24,422 nucleotides of DNA from CBDCYN01 sp965224205 (GCA_965224205.1 CBDCYN010000007.1:1-24422); one strand, 5' to 3'. Counted from the stretch's first letter, positions 14,941 to 23,120 are shown. Notes: generated by a model not told the origin, from the letters alone. Numbers and translations: made by a program.

Positions 14941-16821
14941 ATGATTAACAGAAGCAAGCGGAATTTACTCTCGTGCGGTTTGGCAGCGTCGGTGCTGATG
15001 ACCGGCCAGGCCATGGCACAAACCGGGGCGACAGCGGGCACCGGAAACCTCTTGGACAACTACGTCCTGTTCGGCATCAATGCCAAGAACGATAAGCTCG
15101 TGACGTATCGGTTCGCGGACACAAAATTCCAAGCGATCGACACGGTCCACTTCAGCGACGGCACGACTCTCTCGGGGATCGAAGCCTCCGCCCATGTGCC
15201 GGGACACCTAAACCTCTTTGCGTTTTGGACCGACCCGGCGGACCAGGAAACCAAGCTCGTCTACATCAACTCGGAAACCGCCGAGGCCGAAGTCATGGGC
15301 CAGTCAATAGGCCCGGGAGCGGTCACCGGGGCGACGATCGCCTGGAAAGACAGTGACGGGGAGCTCGACGAGGGCGGCGACAACATCTCCGGGATGATCG
15401 GGATCAACCCGAATAACTACTCCACCAACGAATTCAAGCTCATGTGCGCCGACGGGACCGTCATCACCCGCGATGACCTGCACAGCAACACCCCCGTCGA
15501 CGGCAGCGGCGAGCACTTCAACGGCGACGCCTACTACATCAAGGTCCACCCCAAGGGGCCCGGCAGCCAGAACGATTTGAAGGTCGAGGGCAGCATGTAC
15601 AGCGTCACGAACGGCAACGCGTACGTCATCTCCGGGGGTACCGTCACATGCCGGGTTTTCAATGACAACGTAAATGGTGCCGGCAAGGCGATGGGCCAAT
15701 GGTGGCTGGAGATCTCCGACTCCCACACCTCAGTCATCCACGAAGCCGGAGGCGATTTCGGCTACAACGGGCTGTTCGCGTTGCAGACGATCGAGAGCAC
15801 CGAAGAGGACGACGTCGAATTCGACGTGATCAACGACGAGGTCGTCCCGAAAGAGGACTTCGCGGTCAAGGTCACCGTCCTCGGCGCCGCGATCACCGCC
15901 GGCGGGGCGTACGACGTGCCGGTGACGACGATGGTCAAGATCGGCGATGACGAGTCCGAGACGTTCGGCCCGATGGATAACGCGGTCTCGGGCAACATCA
16001 ACGACGACAACAACCCCCGCAAGCACGTGTTCCCCAGCATCTACCCCGCCGGCACGCCGATCTCCGTGGCCGGCCAGTCGTGGATCAAAAAATTTAGCTG
16101 GGTCGCCGGCAACAGCGCCAATCATTGGAACAGCTACATCACCGTCACCTCGACCAGCCACGCGGACAACCTGATCGTGCTCCGCCACGGGGACCCGGTG
16201 CCGAAGCTCGACCCGTTCCTGGATCAAGATGCGATCCTCGACTTCATCATCGACTATGTGGATCAGGACACGGACACCATCGTCCTTGACGAGAACCAAG
16301 CGATCTTCTTCTACGAGCTGGGCACGACCAACCTAGCCAGCGACTCGGCCGACTTCCAGGACCTCGTCGTGCTCGTGACCCTCGCCAAAGACCCCACCGA
16401 TCTCGAGAACGAGGACGACGACGACGACGCCAATGCCGGCGCAGCCAGCCGGCTGGTCAAGGTCAATACCTCCACCGGGGGGTTCGAGCAGATCATGACC
16501 CTCGACCGGATCTACGATGCCCTGGCGGCTGCCGACAACGGGATGTTCTACGCGACCCACCAGGGCCACTTGTACAAGCTCAACCCCTTTGACCAGGCCG
16601 AGACCCACGTCGGCGCCATGCCCGCGTCATCGGTGATGGGCCTGGAGTTCGCCGGTGCCACGCTTGGCGGGTTTACCGTGCTCAAAGATCAGGTGATCCC
16701 CCTCGACCCCGCCACGGGCGACGCCATCGGCGCCGCGATCGACACCCTGGCCAGCCATCTGCACACGATCATCTTCATGGACATCAGCGACCTGCCCGCG
16801 AGTTTCGCGTCCTTCGATTAA
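14941..16821 (+). CDS. Large secreted protein of unknown function
   Basis: A 626-residue exported protein with a signal peptide at residues 1-27 (basic MINRSKR, hydrophobic core, cleavage probably after AMA). The mature part is acidic and rich in Gly, Asp, Asn and Thr. It has an Asp run at ~497-503 (ENEDDDDDAN) and repeated short segments such as GGFTVLKDQVIPLD and GMFYATHQGHLYKLNPFDQ that resemble beta-propeller blades reading out text-like residues. No enzyme motif or PEP-CTERM tail is seen. The frame is open from 14839, but GGGGAA at 14931-14936 and the signal peptide fix the start at 14941. A strong terminator follows 30 bases after the stop, so it is probably monocistronic. Confidence 0.85.
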   Translation: MINRSKRNLLSCGLAASVLMTGQAMAQTGATAGTGNLLDNYVLFGINAKNDKLVTYRFADTKFQAIDTVHFSDGTTLSGIEASAHVPGHLNLFAFWTDPADQETKLVYINSETAEAEVMGQSIGPGAVTGATIAWKDSDGELDEGGDNISGMIGINPNNYSTNEFKLMCADGTVITRDDLHSNTPVDGSGEHFNGDAYYIKVHPKGPGSQNDLKVEGSMYSVTNGNAYVISGGTVTCRVFNDNVNGAGKAMGQWWLEISDSHTSVIHEAGGDFGYNGLFALQTIESTEEDDVEFDVINDEVVPKEDFAVKVTVLGAAITAGGAYDVPVTTMVKIGDDESETFGPMDNAVSGNINDDNNPRKHVFPSIYPAGTPISVAGQSWIKKFSWVAGNSANHWNSYITVTSTSHADNLIVLRHGDPVPKLDPFLDQDAILDFIIDYVDQDTDTIVLDENQAIFFYELGTTNLASDSADFQDLVVLVTLAKDPTDLENEDDDDDANAGAASRLVKVNTSTGGFEQIMTLDRIYDALAAADNGMFYATHQGHLYKLNPFDQAETHVGAMPASSVMGLEFAGATLGGFTVLKDQVIPLDPATGDAIGAAIDTLASHLHTIIFMDISDLPASFASFD

Positions 16822-16853
16822 TCACTGCTGACCCAACACGCCAGAGCGGACCA

Positions 16854-16884
16854 GCGGCCGGGGCTTCCCGGCCGCTTCCGTTTT
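16854..16884 (+). terminator. Rho-independent terminator after the secreted protein gene
   Basis: GCGGCCGGG pairs perfectly with CCCGGCCGC (9 bp, GCTT loop, 16854-16875), followed by the T-rich tail TTCCGTTTT. It lies 33 bases after the stop at 16821. Confidence 0.85.
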
Positions 16885-16896
16885 ACGGCGTTTGCT

Positions 16897-17021
16897 TAGA
16901 GCAGATTGCGTGATTTTCTGCCCCCTCCTCCATACTCACGGTCAGAACCAAGGCTTGTTTTCTACGACCCTCGATAAAACCGCTGCGAAACGCGTGGCAA
17001 ATATTGTCGCAATCTGCTCTA
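16897..17021. mobile_element. MITE-like element with perfect terminal inverted repeats
   Basis: TTAGAGCAGATTGCG at 16896-16910 has its exact reverse complement at 17008-17022, 15 bp without mismatch. Counting the TA pairs at 16897-16898 and 17020-17021 as target duplication, the element is about 121-125 bp. It has no coding capacity. Its ends differ from those of the IS630 element here, so its parent transposase lies elsewhere. Confidence 0.65.
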
Positions 17022-17138
17022 ATCCGTGTAGAGTTTGTTGCATTTTCTGGATGGCTGTAGATGTTCGTAGCCAGCCGCGTACACGACCTCGGTCGTATTT
17101 TCATCCCGGAAGGGTATGTCACGAGGGGGATTCGCCGT

Positions 17139-17732
17139 TCATGCCGCGGCAGCGACCACCAGGCACAGGCACCCGTTTTCTGAATAGGTCGGACCGTGCT
17201 GGCTGCCGGCGGGGGCACGCTGGTAGTCCCCGCTGCGCATGACGCGACCGGCCGAGTGCAGGTCGCCGTGGATCACGTAACACTCCTCAGCCTGACGATG
17301 GGCGTGGCCGGGGAAGGTGGTGCCGGGCGCCATGCGGACCAAGAAGGTCTTGCGGTTGGCTTCGTGGTCGACATAGAGCACCCGGAACTGCACGCCCTCC
17401 ACACCGGTTTCCTGCCAATCGCCCTCATCAACACGGAGGTTGAAGACGTTGGCATCCGCCGCCGCCACCTGGGGCCTCTCTTGTGGAACCGACTCGGCAG
17501 CGATCTTGGCCATGAGGCGGTCTTTGACCGACGCGCTGGGGGTGACCGCCGGGGCCGATTGGGCCAGGGCCTCGACCACCGGGTCCATCGCCTTGAGGGC
17601 TTCGAGGTACGACCGGTCCCCCGCTGCCAGCCGGCTTTCAAAGGCTGCACGCTCTTGATCGGTCATCGCCCCCGCGACATAGAGCGCGGCCACCGCGGCT
17701 AGGTCGTGATTCGATTCGGGAGGTCGGCTCAT
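17139..17732 (-). CDS. ChrR-like anti-sigma factor with a cupin domain
   Basis: A 197-residue partner of the sigma factor encoded just before it; its ATG overlaps the sigma stop (ATGA, 17729-17732). The N-terminal ~85 residues form an anti-sigma-type helical domain (DLAAVAALYVAGAMTDQERA at 10-29) but lack the HxxxCxxC zinc motif of classical ZAS domains. Residues ~95-197 are a cupin barrel. Likely metal ligands are His143, His145, Glu149 or Glu150 (GHAHRQAEECYVIHG) and His179 (GSQHGPTYSENGC). In ChrR, the C-terminal cupin is required for the response to singlet oxygen. Here the signal is unknown. Cytoplasmic, with no membrane segment. Confidence 0.88.
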   Translation of the reverse strand: MSRPPESNHDLAAVAALYVAGAMTDQERAAFESRLAAGDRSYLEALKAMDPVVEALAQSAPAVTPSASVKDRLMAKIAAESVPQERPQVAAADANVFNLRVDEGDWQETGVEGVQFRVLYVDHEANRKTFLVRMAPGTTFPGHAHRQAEECYVIHGDLHSAGRVMRSGDYQRAPAGSQHGPTYSENGCLCLVVAAAA

Positions 17733-18292
17733 GCGGCGGCCTCCTCAACCAGGGCTCTTAGTTTCTGCATCCCGGTGCGGATCCGCGATTTGACGGTGCC
17801 TAGGGGCACGTTCAACCGCTGAGCGAGCTGGACGTGGGTTAGACCCTCAAAGAAAGCCAGGTTGATGCTGGCCGCCTGTTCCGAGGTCAGCTGCGCTAGG
17901 GCCGACCGGATCGCGGCCGCCGATTCATCGGCTTCCAACGGGATCGACGGCGCAGCGGTGCAAGGGTCGGCCATGGCTGATTCATCAGGCTCAGCGGCCT
18001 GTGTAGGGGGACGACGCCGCAAGAGATCGATCGACCGCGACCGGGCCAACAGGAACAACCATGCACGCGGGCAAGCGCGGCTGCCGTCGTAATCACCGGC
18101 TTTCTGCCACACCTGCCAGAACGTTTCTTGCAACGCCTCTTCGGCGTCGCTGCGGTTGTGGAGGATCTTCAGGACAAGCCCAAACACCCGCGCGCAGTAC
18201 CGGTCATAGAACACCCCAAACGCCTGCCGGTCTCCGGTGGAGATCCGCTCAAGCAGGGCCTGATCTGAAGGTACTTCCGCTCCCAATGGCAT
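17729..18292 (-). CDS. ECF-type (extracytoplasmic function) RNA polymerase sigma factor
   Basis: A 187-residue sigma factor with only regions 2 and 4. Region 2 (~20-95) carries DAEEALQETFWQVWQKAGDYD at 49-69 and the promoter-melting stretch RAWLFLLARSRSIDLLRRR. After an acidic linker (~97-125), region 4 (~128-182) has LTHVQLAQRLNVPLGTVKSR followed by IRTGMQKLR. Cotranscription and overlap with a cupin anti-sigma factor imply release from inhibition as its control. AGGGGA directly before ATG 18292 is a close-set ribosome site. No shared promoter motif upstream of the neighbouring secreted-protein genes could be firmly identified by eye. Confidence 0.95.
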   Translation of the reverse strand: MPLGAEVPSDQALLERISTGDRQAFGVFYDRYCARVFGLVLKILHNRSDAEEALQETFWQVWQKAGDYDGSRACPRAWLFLLARSRSIDLLRRRPPTQAAEPDESAMADPCTAAPSIPLEADESAAAIRSALAQLTSEQAASINLAFFEGLTHVQLAQRLNVPLGTVKSRIRTGMQKLRALVEEAAA

Positions 18293-18561
18293 TCCCCTAG
18301 ATCTTCACGGCCTGCTCACCCCGACACGGGCGTTCAACCCGTGGCCGCACACGACCCGCGTCCACACCGACTGAGCATAGGGTGTCTTAGGGCCCATTTC
18401 AACGCCGGACAGGGACAAGCGGACATGCGAATCTTTTTCTCATCATGGCTGGTCCGTCGTCGTGGTCGGTCCGGGCAGGCTGCTGGTCGCTGGTGTTTTC
18501 AACCGGTGCCTACCGCGTTTGCGTGCCAGCCGGCGGGGCAGGCGTCTTCTCTGACACGTTC

Positions 18562-19827
18562 TTAGGGCTTGGGACGATCACCGAGCGCCGCCCTGGCCTG
18601 CCGGGCCGCGGCGGGGGGTGGCGACCCGGGGTTGAGCGCGGCGGCTTGGTGGAAGTACCGCCGGGCGGCTTGCTCGTCGCCCTTGGCCTGGGCGATGGCG
18701 CCGGCGTGGAAGAAGATCTTGGCGTCTTGGATGCCTACTGACAGGGCCCGCTCGATCTGCTGATAGGCTTCGTCGTGTTGCCCGTTGGTGTACAGGGCCC
18801 AGGCGTAGGCGTCACGGGTGTGCACGTCCTTGCGGCGTTGGATCTCGATCTTGGCGATGCGCAGCGCCTCTTGCGGGTTGTTCGCGTGGTCGGTGTAGTA
18901 AAAAATGAGGTCGTGGTTGGCGTTGTCGGGCGAGTCGATCTCGCCCCGGGCGCCTTCTTCAAATTGTTGGTACGCCTTTTGGGCTTCGTCGTCGCGGCCC
19001 AGCTGTGCGAGGGCTTGGCCCACGAGGTAGAGGTTCTCGGGGTGGGCGGCGACCTCGTAATGTTTCTGGTAGAGGGCTAACGCTTGTTCATGTTGGCCCT
19101 GAGCGGTGCGGGTGTGGGCGAGCTGGGCCAGGGCGTAGTGATACCCCGGGAAGATCTTCAACGCTTCTTCGAGGACCTCGCTAGCCAGCTCTAATTTCCC
19201 CCCGCTGCGGTAAAGATGGCCGATATGGGTCAGCACCCAGGCGCGGTGTTCGGTTTCATGGCCGGGGATGGATTGATACGCCATGGCCATCAGCTCGACC
19301 GCCCCGTCGAGATCCCCGAAGAGTTCTCTTAGGTACGCGGCTCGGGTGAGGCCGGGGACGTTGCCGGGTCGCAGGTCGAGCATCCACTGGGCGGCGGCCT
19401 CGGCTTCGTCGTATAAGCCCATCTCGACCGCGGCGTCGACAAGGTAGCCGTAGACCATCACATCGTCGGGGGCCTGCTTGTTCAACGCCCGGGCCGCTTC
19501 GAGCGCCTTGGCGAACTCATGCTGGCCGAGCTGGACCCAGACCTTCACTTTCCGGGCTGCGAAGTTGTCGGGCACCAGGGCAAGCGACCGGTCGACCGCT
19601 TCGAGGGCTTGATCGTAGTAGGCCGGGTCAGCGGTTTCGCGGGCGCGTTGAGCCAGGGCCATCGCCAGGGCGTTGTAGCCTTGGCAGTGGTCGGGGTTGG
19701 CGTTGATCGCGGACCGGGCGTCTTCGATTTTCTGCATCGCGGGGGTCGCAGGCGGTGATCCAGCCGTCGCGAGGCTAACCAGGGCACCGCACAAAACCGT
19801 CGCGATCATGATGGGGTGGGACTTCAT
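18562..19827 (-). CDS. Secreted tetratricopeptide-repeat protein
   Basis: A 421-residue exported protein. Residues 1-22 form a signal peptide (MKSHPIMIATVLCGALVSLATAG). The rest is a superhelix of TPR units, with hallmarks such as YNALAMALAQRA, AARKVKVWVQLGQHEFAKAL, VLTHIGHLYRSGGKLELA, YALAQLAHTRTAQGQHEQAL and FHAGAIAQAKGDEQAARRYF. TPRs mediate protein-protein contacts, so a periplasmic scaffold role is likely. No catalytic motif is seen. AAGGAG seven bases before ATG 19827 marks the start. It lies between the DUF4331 gene (whose terminator separates them) and the ECF sigma gene 270 bases downstream, with which it could be cotranscribed. Confidence 0.88.
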   Translation of the reverse strand: MKSHPIMIATVLCGALVSLATAGSPPATPAMQKIEDARSAINANPDHCQGYNALAMALAQRARETADPAYYDQALEAVDRSLALVPDNFAARKVKVWVQLGQHEFAKALEAARALNKQAPDDVMVYGYLVDAAVEMGLYDEAEAAAQWMLDLRPGNVPGLTRAAYLRELFGDLDGAVELMAMAYQSIPGHETEHRAWVLTHIGHLYRSGGKLELASEVLEEALKIFPGYHYALAQLAHTRTAQGQHEQALALYQKHYEVAAHPENLYLVGQALAQLGRDDEAQKAYQQFEEGARGEIDSPDNANHDLIFYYTDHANNPQEALRIAKIEIQRRKDVHTRDAYAWALYTNGQHDEAYQQIERALSVGIQDAKIFFHAGAIAQAKGDEQAARRYFHQAAALNPGSPPPAAARQARAALGDRPKP

Positions 19828-19892
19828 CGGGTTGTCTCCTTTTTTGTCAACGTTAGTGCTTCGTCATGCGATCATGTTCGTTTAATCTTCTT

Positions 19893-19978
19893 AACGAGCC
19901 GCGACCGTGAGGGAGTGGGTTCCTGATCGAATACCGGCAATTGCTGAAGAACCCACTCCCTCACGGTCGCGGCTCGTT
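19893..19978. repeat. REP-like palindromic repeat, copy 2 (perfect)
   Basis: A perfect 30-bp inverted repeat (19893-19922 with 19949-19978) around a 26-nt loop. The arm reads ACGAGCCGCGACCGTGAGGG, then AGTGGGTTC. It lies between the TPR gene start and the DUF4331 terminator. The perfection of the arms, compared with copies 1 and 3, suggests recent spread or selection on the stem. Confidence 0.9.
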
Positions 19979-20042
19979 GGGGAGGTCTATGCTGACTCCG
20001 GATCCGCTGTCGTCTATAGGTTCGATTCACTCAATAGACCGA

Positions 20043-20076
20043 GAAAACGGGCGTGTGGCGTTGACCACACGCCCGT
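20043..20076 (-). terminator. Rho-independent terminator of the DUF4331 gene
   Basis: ACGGGCGTGTGG and CCACACGCCCGT (20047-20058 with 20065-20076) form a perfect 12-bp stem with a 6-nt loop. On the minus strand TTTTC follows. It stands 22 bases after the DUF4331 stop and separates that gene from the TPR gene. Confidence 0.85.
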
Positions 20077-20097
20077 CCAGGAATTCCTGTCCAGGCA

Positions 20098-21648
20098 TCA
20101 ATCTACGGGGACCGGTCGACCGTCGGGGAAGGTTTCACCGGGGTCGATGTGGCGGCGGTTGCGCCCGTCGGGGGAGCTGGCCAGGTACGGGAAGGACGTC
20201 CTAAAGGGGGCGTCGTTAACGTTCACCCCGTCGCCGAGCCGATTATTGGGGAACTTGTTAAACGAAGGGTTAAGCACACCGCCCACGCCCACGCGGAGGG
20301 TGATGTCAACCACGTCGTCGAACAGCCGCCGGCCGTTGGGGTACCCGGCCAAGTCGGGAGGGCTAGCGGCGCCGCCAAGCCGATTGACCTGATCAGAGGC
20401 CGTCGGGGGCACGCCGGTGTTGAGGCGCATCAGGTCCGCGACCGGGTTTTCCGAGCCGGGGATCGGGTGGGTGTAGGTCACCAGCGGCAGCAGATCGTTG
20501 CGTGGGCCTTCGGGCACGTCCAGGGCGCCGGGGGCCAGCTCGTTGTAGAGCGCCTCGACGATCTGGGCGATCGGTGGGTTCAAGAAGAAGTCTTGGAACT
20601 GAGAATCGTTCTTGGGCTGGTCCATGCTGAACCGGTCTTTGGCCCCGATGCCGATGATCAGCTCGTTGATCAGGGGGTTGCCGAACCTCTGGACCTGCCG
20701 GAAGTCGCCGCGGTTGCGAGCTGGGTTGGGCGAGCGGCGGACGGTGATGCGTGGCCGCGACGTGGTGGCCCAGACCCCGATCGTCGCTTCGGGCTCCGTG
20801 GCGGCGTGGGTCTGACCGGTGGAGGTGACCATCTCGATCGGGACCTGGATCGCGATCGCGTTGACCGCGTAGCCGGAGACCGTGTCGCTGGCGAAGTTCT
20901 GCGGGGCGGCGTCTTCCGAATCGGTTAATACCGCGGGGACGCCGCTGGCGAGCGTGCGGAAGTTGGCGGTATCAAACGCGGCTCCGAGATCGATATAGAA
21001 CGGGTCATCGACCGTGCCGGCGAAGACGGATACCCCGTCGACGTTGAGGCTCTCGTACGTGCCGGCTTCGAATAGGGCTTCGTAGTCCATGGTCCGTGGC
21101 CCGGCGTTGGCGGGCACGACGAACATCGGGCCGCCGTTGAGGTTGTTGAGCTGGGTCCTTTGCCCGTTCTTGACCATCGTGGCGGTGACGGTCTGCCGCT
21201 GGTTGAGCCCAGGGTTGGCGAAGTCACGGATCTGCGGCGGCACGATCACGGCGCCGGTTTCCGGGTCCACGGCCCCACCGTCCCCGAACCCGGCAACGGC
21301 GGTGTACACCGCGGGGATCTGGAACTCGGTGGTGAACCGGAATTCGAAGCTCACATCTTCCCGGGCGTCGTGGTCGTTGTCGACCTTGATCTCATAGCGG
21401 ATGTTGGGGTCGAACGGGAACAGGGTCGGCCCGTTGCCCGGTTCGAGCAGGGGATCGACGTTGAGGATGAATGTGACCTTGCTGGGGTCGTCGGGTGAGA
21501 CGAAGGCGTAGACATCGGTGATGTCGGCCTTGTGGTCCAGGGCGGTGATCGGGGCTTCTCGGTGGTTCGAGGCCACCGCGGTGGTCGAGACCAGCGACAA
21601 GGCCGCCGCCCCGACGATGGGCATAAGATAAGTACGTTTCCTGTTCAT
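20098..21648 (-). CDS. Secreted DUF4331-family protein
   Basis: A 516-residue exported protein of the DUF4331 family, whose biochemical role is not established. A signal peptide spans residues 1-26 (ending TTAVAS). The family signature follows at once: NHREAPITALDHKADITDVY and AFVSPDDPSKVTFILNVDP, then YEIKVDNDHDAREDVSFEFR. Later segments, such as GFGDGGAVDPETGAVIVPPQ and the near-terminal NPSFNKFPNNRLGDGVN, also fit. AAGGAG at the complement of 21657-21662 precedes ATG 21648. It is 73 bases after the PEP-CTERM gene and may share its transcript. Its own strong terminator follows. Most likely periplasmic or cell-surface. Confidence 0.92.
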   Translation of the reverse strand: MNRKRTYLMPIVGAAALSLVSTTAVASNHREAPITALDHKADITDVYAFVSPDDPSKVTFILNVDPLLEPGNGPTLFPFDPNIRYEIKVDNDHDAREDVSFEFRFTTEFQIPAVYTAVAGFGDGGAVDPETGAVIVPPQIRDFANPGLNQRQTVTATMVKNGQRTQLNNLNGGPMFVVPANAGPRTMDYEALFEAGTYESLNVDGVSVFAGTVDDPFYIDLGAAFDTANFRTLASGVPAVLTDSEDAAPQNFASDTVSGYAVNAIAIQVPIEMVTSTGQTHAATEPEATIGVWATTSRPRITVRRSPNPARNRGDFRQVQRFGNPLINELIIGIGAKDRFSMDQPKNDSQFQDFFLNPPIAQIVEALYNELAPGALDVPEGPRNDLLPLVTYTHPIPGSENPVADLMRLNTGVPPTASDQVNRLGGAASPPDLAGYPNGRRLFDDVVDITLRVGVGGVLNPSFNKFPNNRLGDGVNVNDAPFRTSFPYLASSPDGRNRRHIDPGETFPDGRPVPVD

Positions 21649-21699
21649 GGGGGAGTCTCCTTGGATCAGGGGTTAAGGTTGGTGATGGATGGAACACAC

Positions 21700-21723
21700 C
21701 CTGCGACGTTGCAGGTTTTTTTT
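21700..21723 (+). terminator. Terminator-shaped hairpin on the plus strand, antisense to the local genes
   Basis: CCTGC-GACGTT-GCAGG (21700-21715) is followed by eight T residues (21716-21723) on the plus strand. Both flanking genes are on the minus strand, where the hairpin comes after an A-run and would not be a standard terminator. It could end an antisense transcript arising within the DUF4331 gene. It also overlaps the PEP-CTERM stop codon. Confidence 0.45.
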
Positions 21724-22450
21724 ACTGGTGGATTGGGGTACGGGTCCGCCGGCGTCGGGTCGCCGAGGCGATGACGGCGGTGGCGATCCCGAATAAGCCC
21801 GCGGTCGCCGGCTCCGGGATGGCGCCGTCGGCGTCGGCGTCGAGGACGAACCGCTGCTCGAACGTGTTGAGCACGATCTCGTCGCCGGGGAAGTCACCGG
21901 CTAAGAGGACAGCAGACTCGACCTCCAGCGACAGGACCGACGCGAACGGGGACGAATCGAGCAGCTGGGCGTTGCCGGTGAGGTTGTCGGAAAACACAGC
22001 GGTCGCGGCCAGGGGCCCGCCGGTGGGGTCGGAGATGTCGTCGATAAGGTTGATCGACCCGCCGATGCCGGTGATTTCAAAGTCTAGTAGTTCCAGCTCC
22101 ACGCCGGTGATCGGGGTCGACCCGGTGGTCAGCGAATAACTAAAGAAGCTATCGATAAAGCCGTCATCTTCGACGCTCCACTGGTCGTTGGCGGTGTACC
22201 GCAGGCCGAGGATATTGCCCGACTGGAAGGCGGTGACGTCGATCTGGGTAAAGTCTGGCCCTGGCCCGGGGTCGGCGTCACTGAATGGGTCGAGTTGCCA
22301 GTCGGAGAACGTCGCGTCGCCGAAGACGATCGAACCGCCATCTAATAGGTCTTGGAGCGGCACGGCCGACGCGGGCAGCGGGGCAGCGACTGCGGAGGCG
22401 GTGACTAGGATCGCCGCCATCCGGGGTTTGAAGCGATTGTTCGGTAACAT
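21722..22450 (-). CDS. PEP-CTERM sorted exported protein, function unknown
   Basis: A 242-residue exported protein. The signal peptide covers about residues 1-30 (RFKPRMAAILVTASAVAAPL, then PASA). The C-terminus is a PEP-CTERM tail: IPEPATAG, a hydrophobic helix (LFGIATAVIASA), then RRRRTR, preceded by a short DADADGA linker. The body is acidic with beta-type segments and no recognised domain. A longer frame starts at 22507, but AAGGA six bases before ATG 22450 and the signal peptide support the shorter start. It shares the tail type with the protein at 1301-2074 but little else visible. It is first in the minus-strand run leading to DUF4331. Confidence 0.87.
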   Translation of the reverse strand: MLPNNRFKPRMAAILVTASAVAAPLPASAVPLQDLLDGGSIVFGDATFSDWQLDPFSDADPGPGPDFTQIDVTAFQSGNILGLRYTANDQWSVEDDGFIDSFFSYSLTTGSTPITGVELELLDFEITGIGGSINLIDDISDPTGGPLAATAVFSDNLTGNAQLLDSSPFASVLSLEVESAVLLAGDFPGDEIVLNTFEQRFVLDADADGAIPEPATAGLFGIATAVIASATRRRRTRTPIHQ

Positions 22451-22511
22451 GATCTGTCCTTTCGGTTGCAATGGGTTTTCGTGTCCGTCCTTTTCTCGAT
22501 CCGCCATGCCA

Positions 22512-22636
22512 TAGGGCGTTTTCTAACGTCCTGTATCGTTTCGAGGCGAGCCGCGCGTGTCAGCAAGCGGGTTTCCCCACTCTCTTACAGTCGCGGCTCG
22601 TAGCGGGCGCGATACGCTCATTGAGAAAACGCCCTA
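22512..22636. repeat. Nested palindrome: outer 13-bp inverted repeat around a decayed REP-like copy 3
   Basis: The outer arms TAGGGCGTTTTCT (22512-22524) and their exact complement (22624-22636) enclose an inner palindrome with CGAGCCGCG at 22547-22555 and its complement at 22592-22600. The inner arms continue with degenerate versions of the GTAAGGGAGCGGGT arm seen at 44 and 19894. The structure lies upstream of the PEP-CTERM gene. Confidence 0.7.
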
Positions 22637-23120
22637 GCCGCGACGCACGGATACCGTTACCGATACCGGCTGCCGAGTGTCCTCGGGTCAGTGATCGGGT
22701 GGACTTAATTCGGTTCAAGTCGTCCGGTTTGGTGCGTCGCAGGAGATTACGCGGCGGGATCAGGATTGGATGTTGACAATGGGAAAAAAGTGCGAAATAT
22801 TCGTGGTAGCCTGAGGGTTGAAGTGCCATACAGGAGGCCGATCTGGGGAACTGTCCTGTGTACCGCTAGCTGTTTAGTCCCAGGGTGTGGTGGTGTGGGT
22901 TGAGGGTAAATCGATCGGGTTGTTTTTGCCTCCATTAGAGGATAGCTTCGTAGGACTTGCGTACTTTGTTTGAAGCGGGTCTCGCATGGGGGATGGTGCA
23001 GGGGTCGGCCACGTGTTGAAGCCGTACCGCCTCACGCGCCACCGCCGGCAGGCCCCAGTCGCGACGGCATCGGACGCTGTGGTGGCCCAGCACCGCATCA
23101 ACCGGTCACGAGCGATCGAG
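22637..23120. other. Intergenic region without a supported protein gene
   Basis: No coding frame here is convincing. The region contains a promoter-like pair at 22773-22801 and a possible untranslated transcript up to about 22930. The frames crossing into the tRNA are spurious. Confidence 0.5.
22773..22801 (+). promoter_or_regulatory. Promoter-like -35/-10 pair with no downstream gene
   Basis: TTGACA (22773-22778) is a consensus -35 box, followed after 17 bases by AATATT (22796-22801). The same GTTGACAATG context occurs at the tRNA promoter (23120-23129). Downstream sequence holds short pairing segments (CTGGG...CCCAG, ACAGGA...TCCTGT) and a T-run at 22920-22926, so a small RNA of about 110-120 nt is possible. 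Confidence 0.4.

Noticed and set aside
15730..16299. Minus-strand frame of 189 codons inside the secreted protein gene
   Set aside because: Low-complexity shadow rich in Asp, Val and Arg; the plus-strand gene has signal peptide, ribosome site and terminator.
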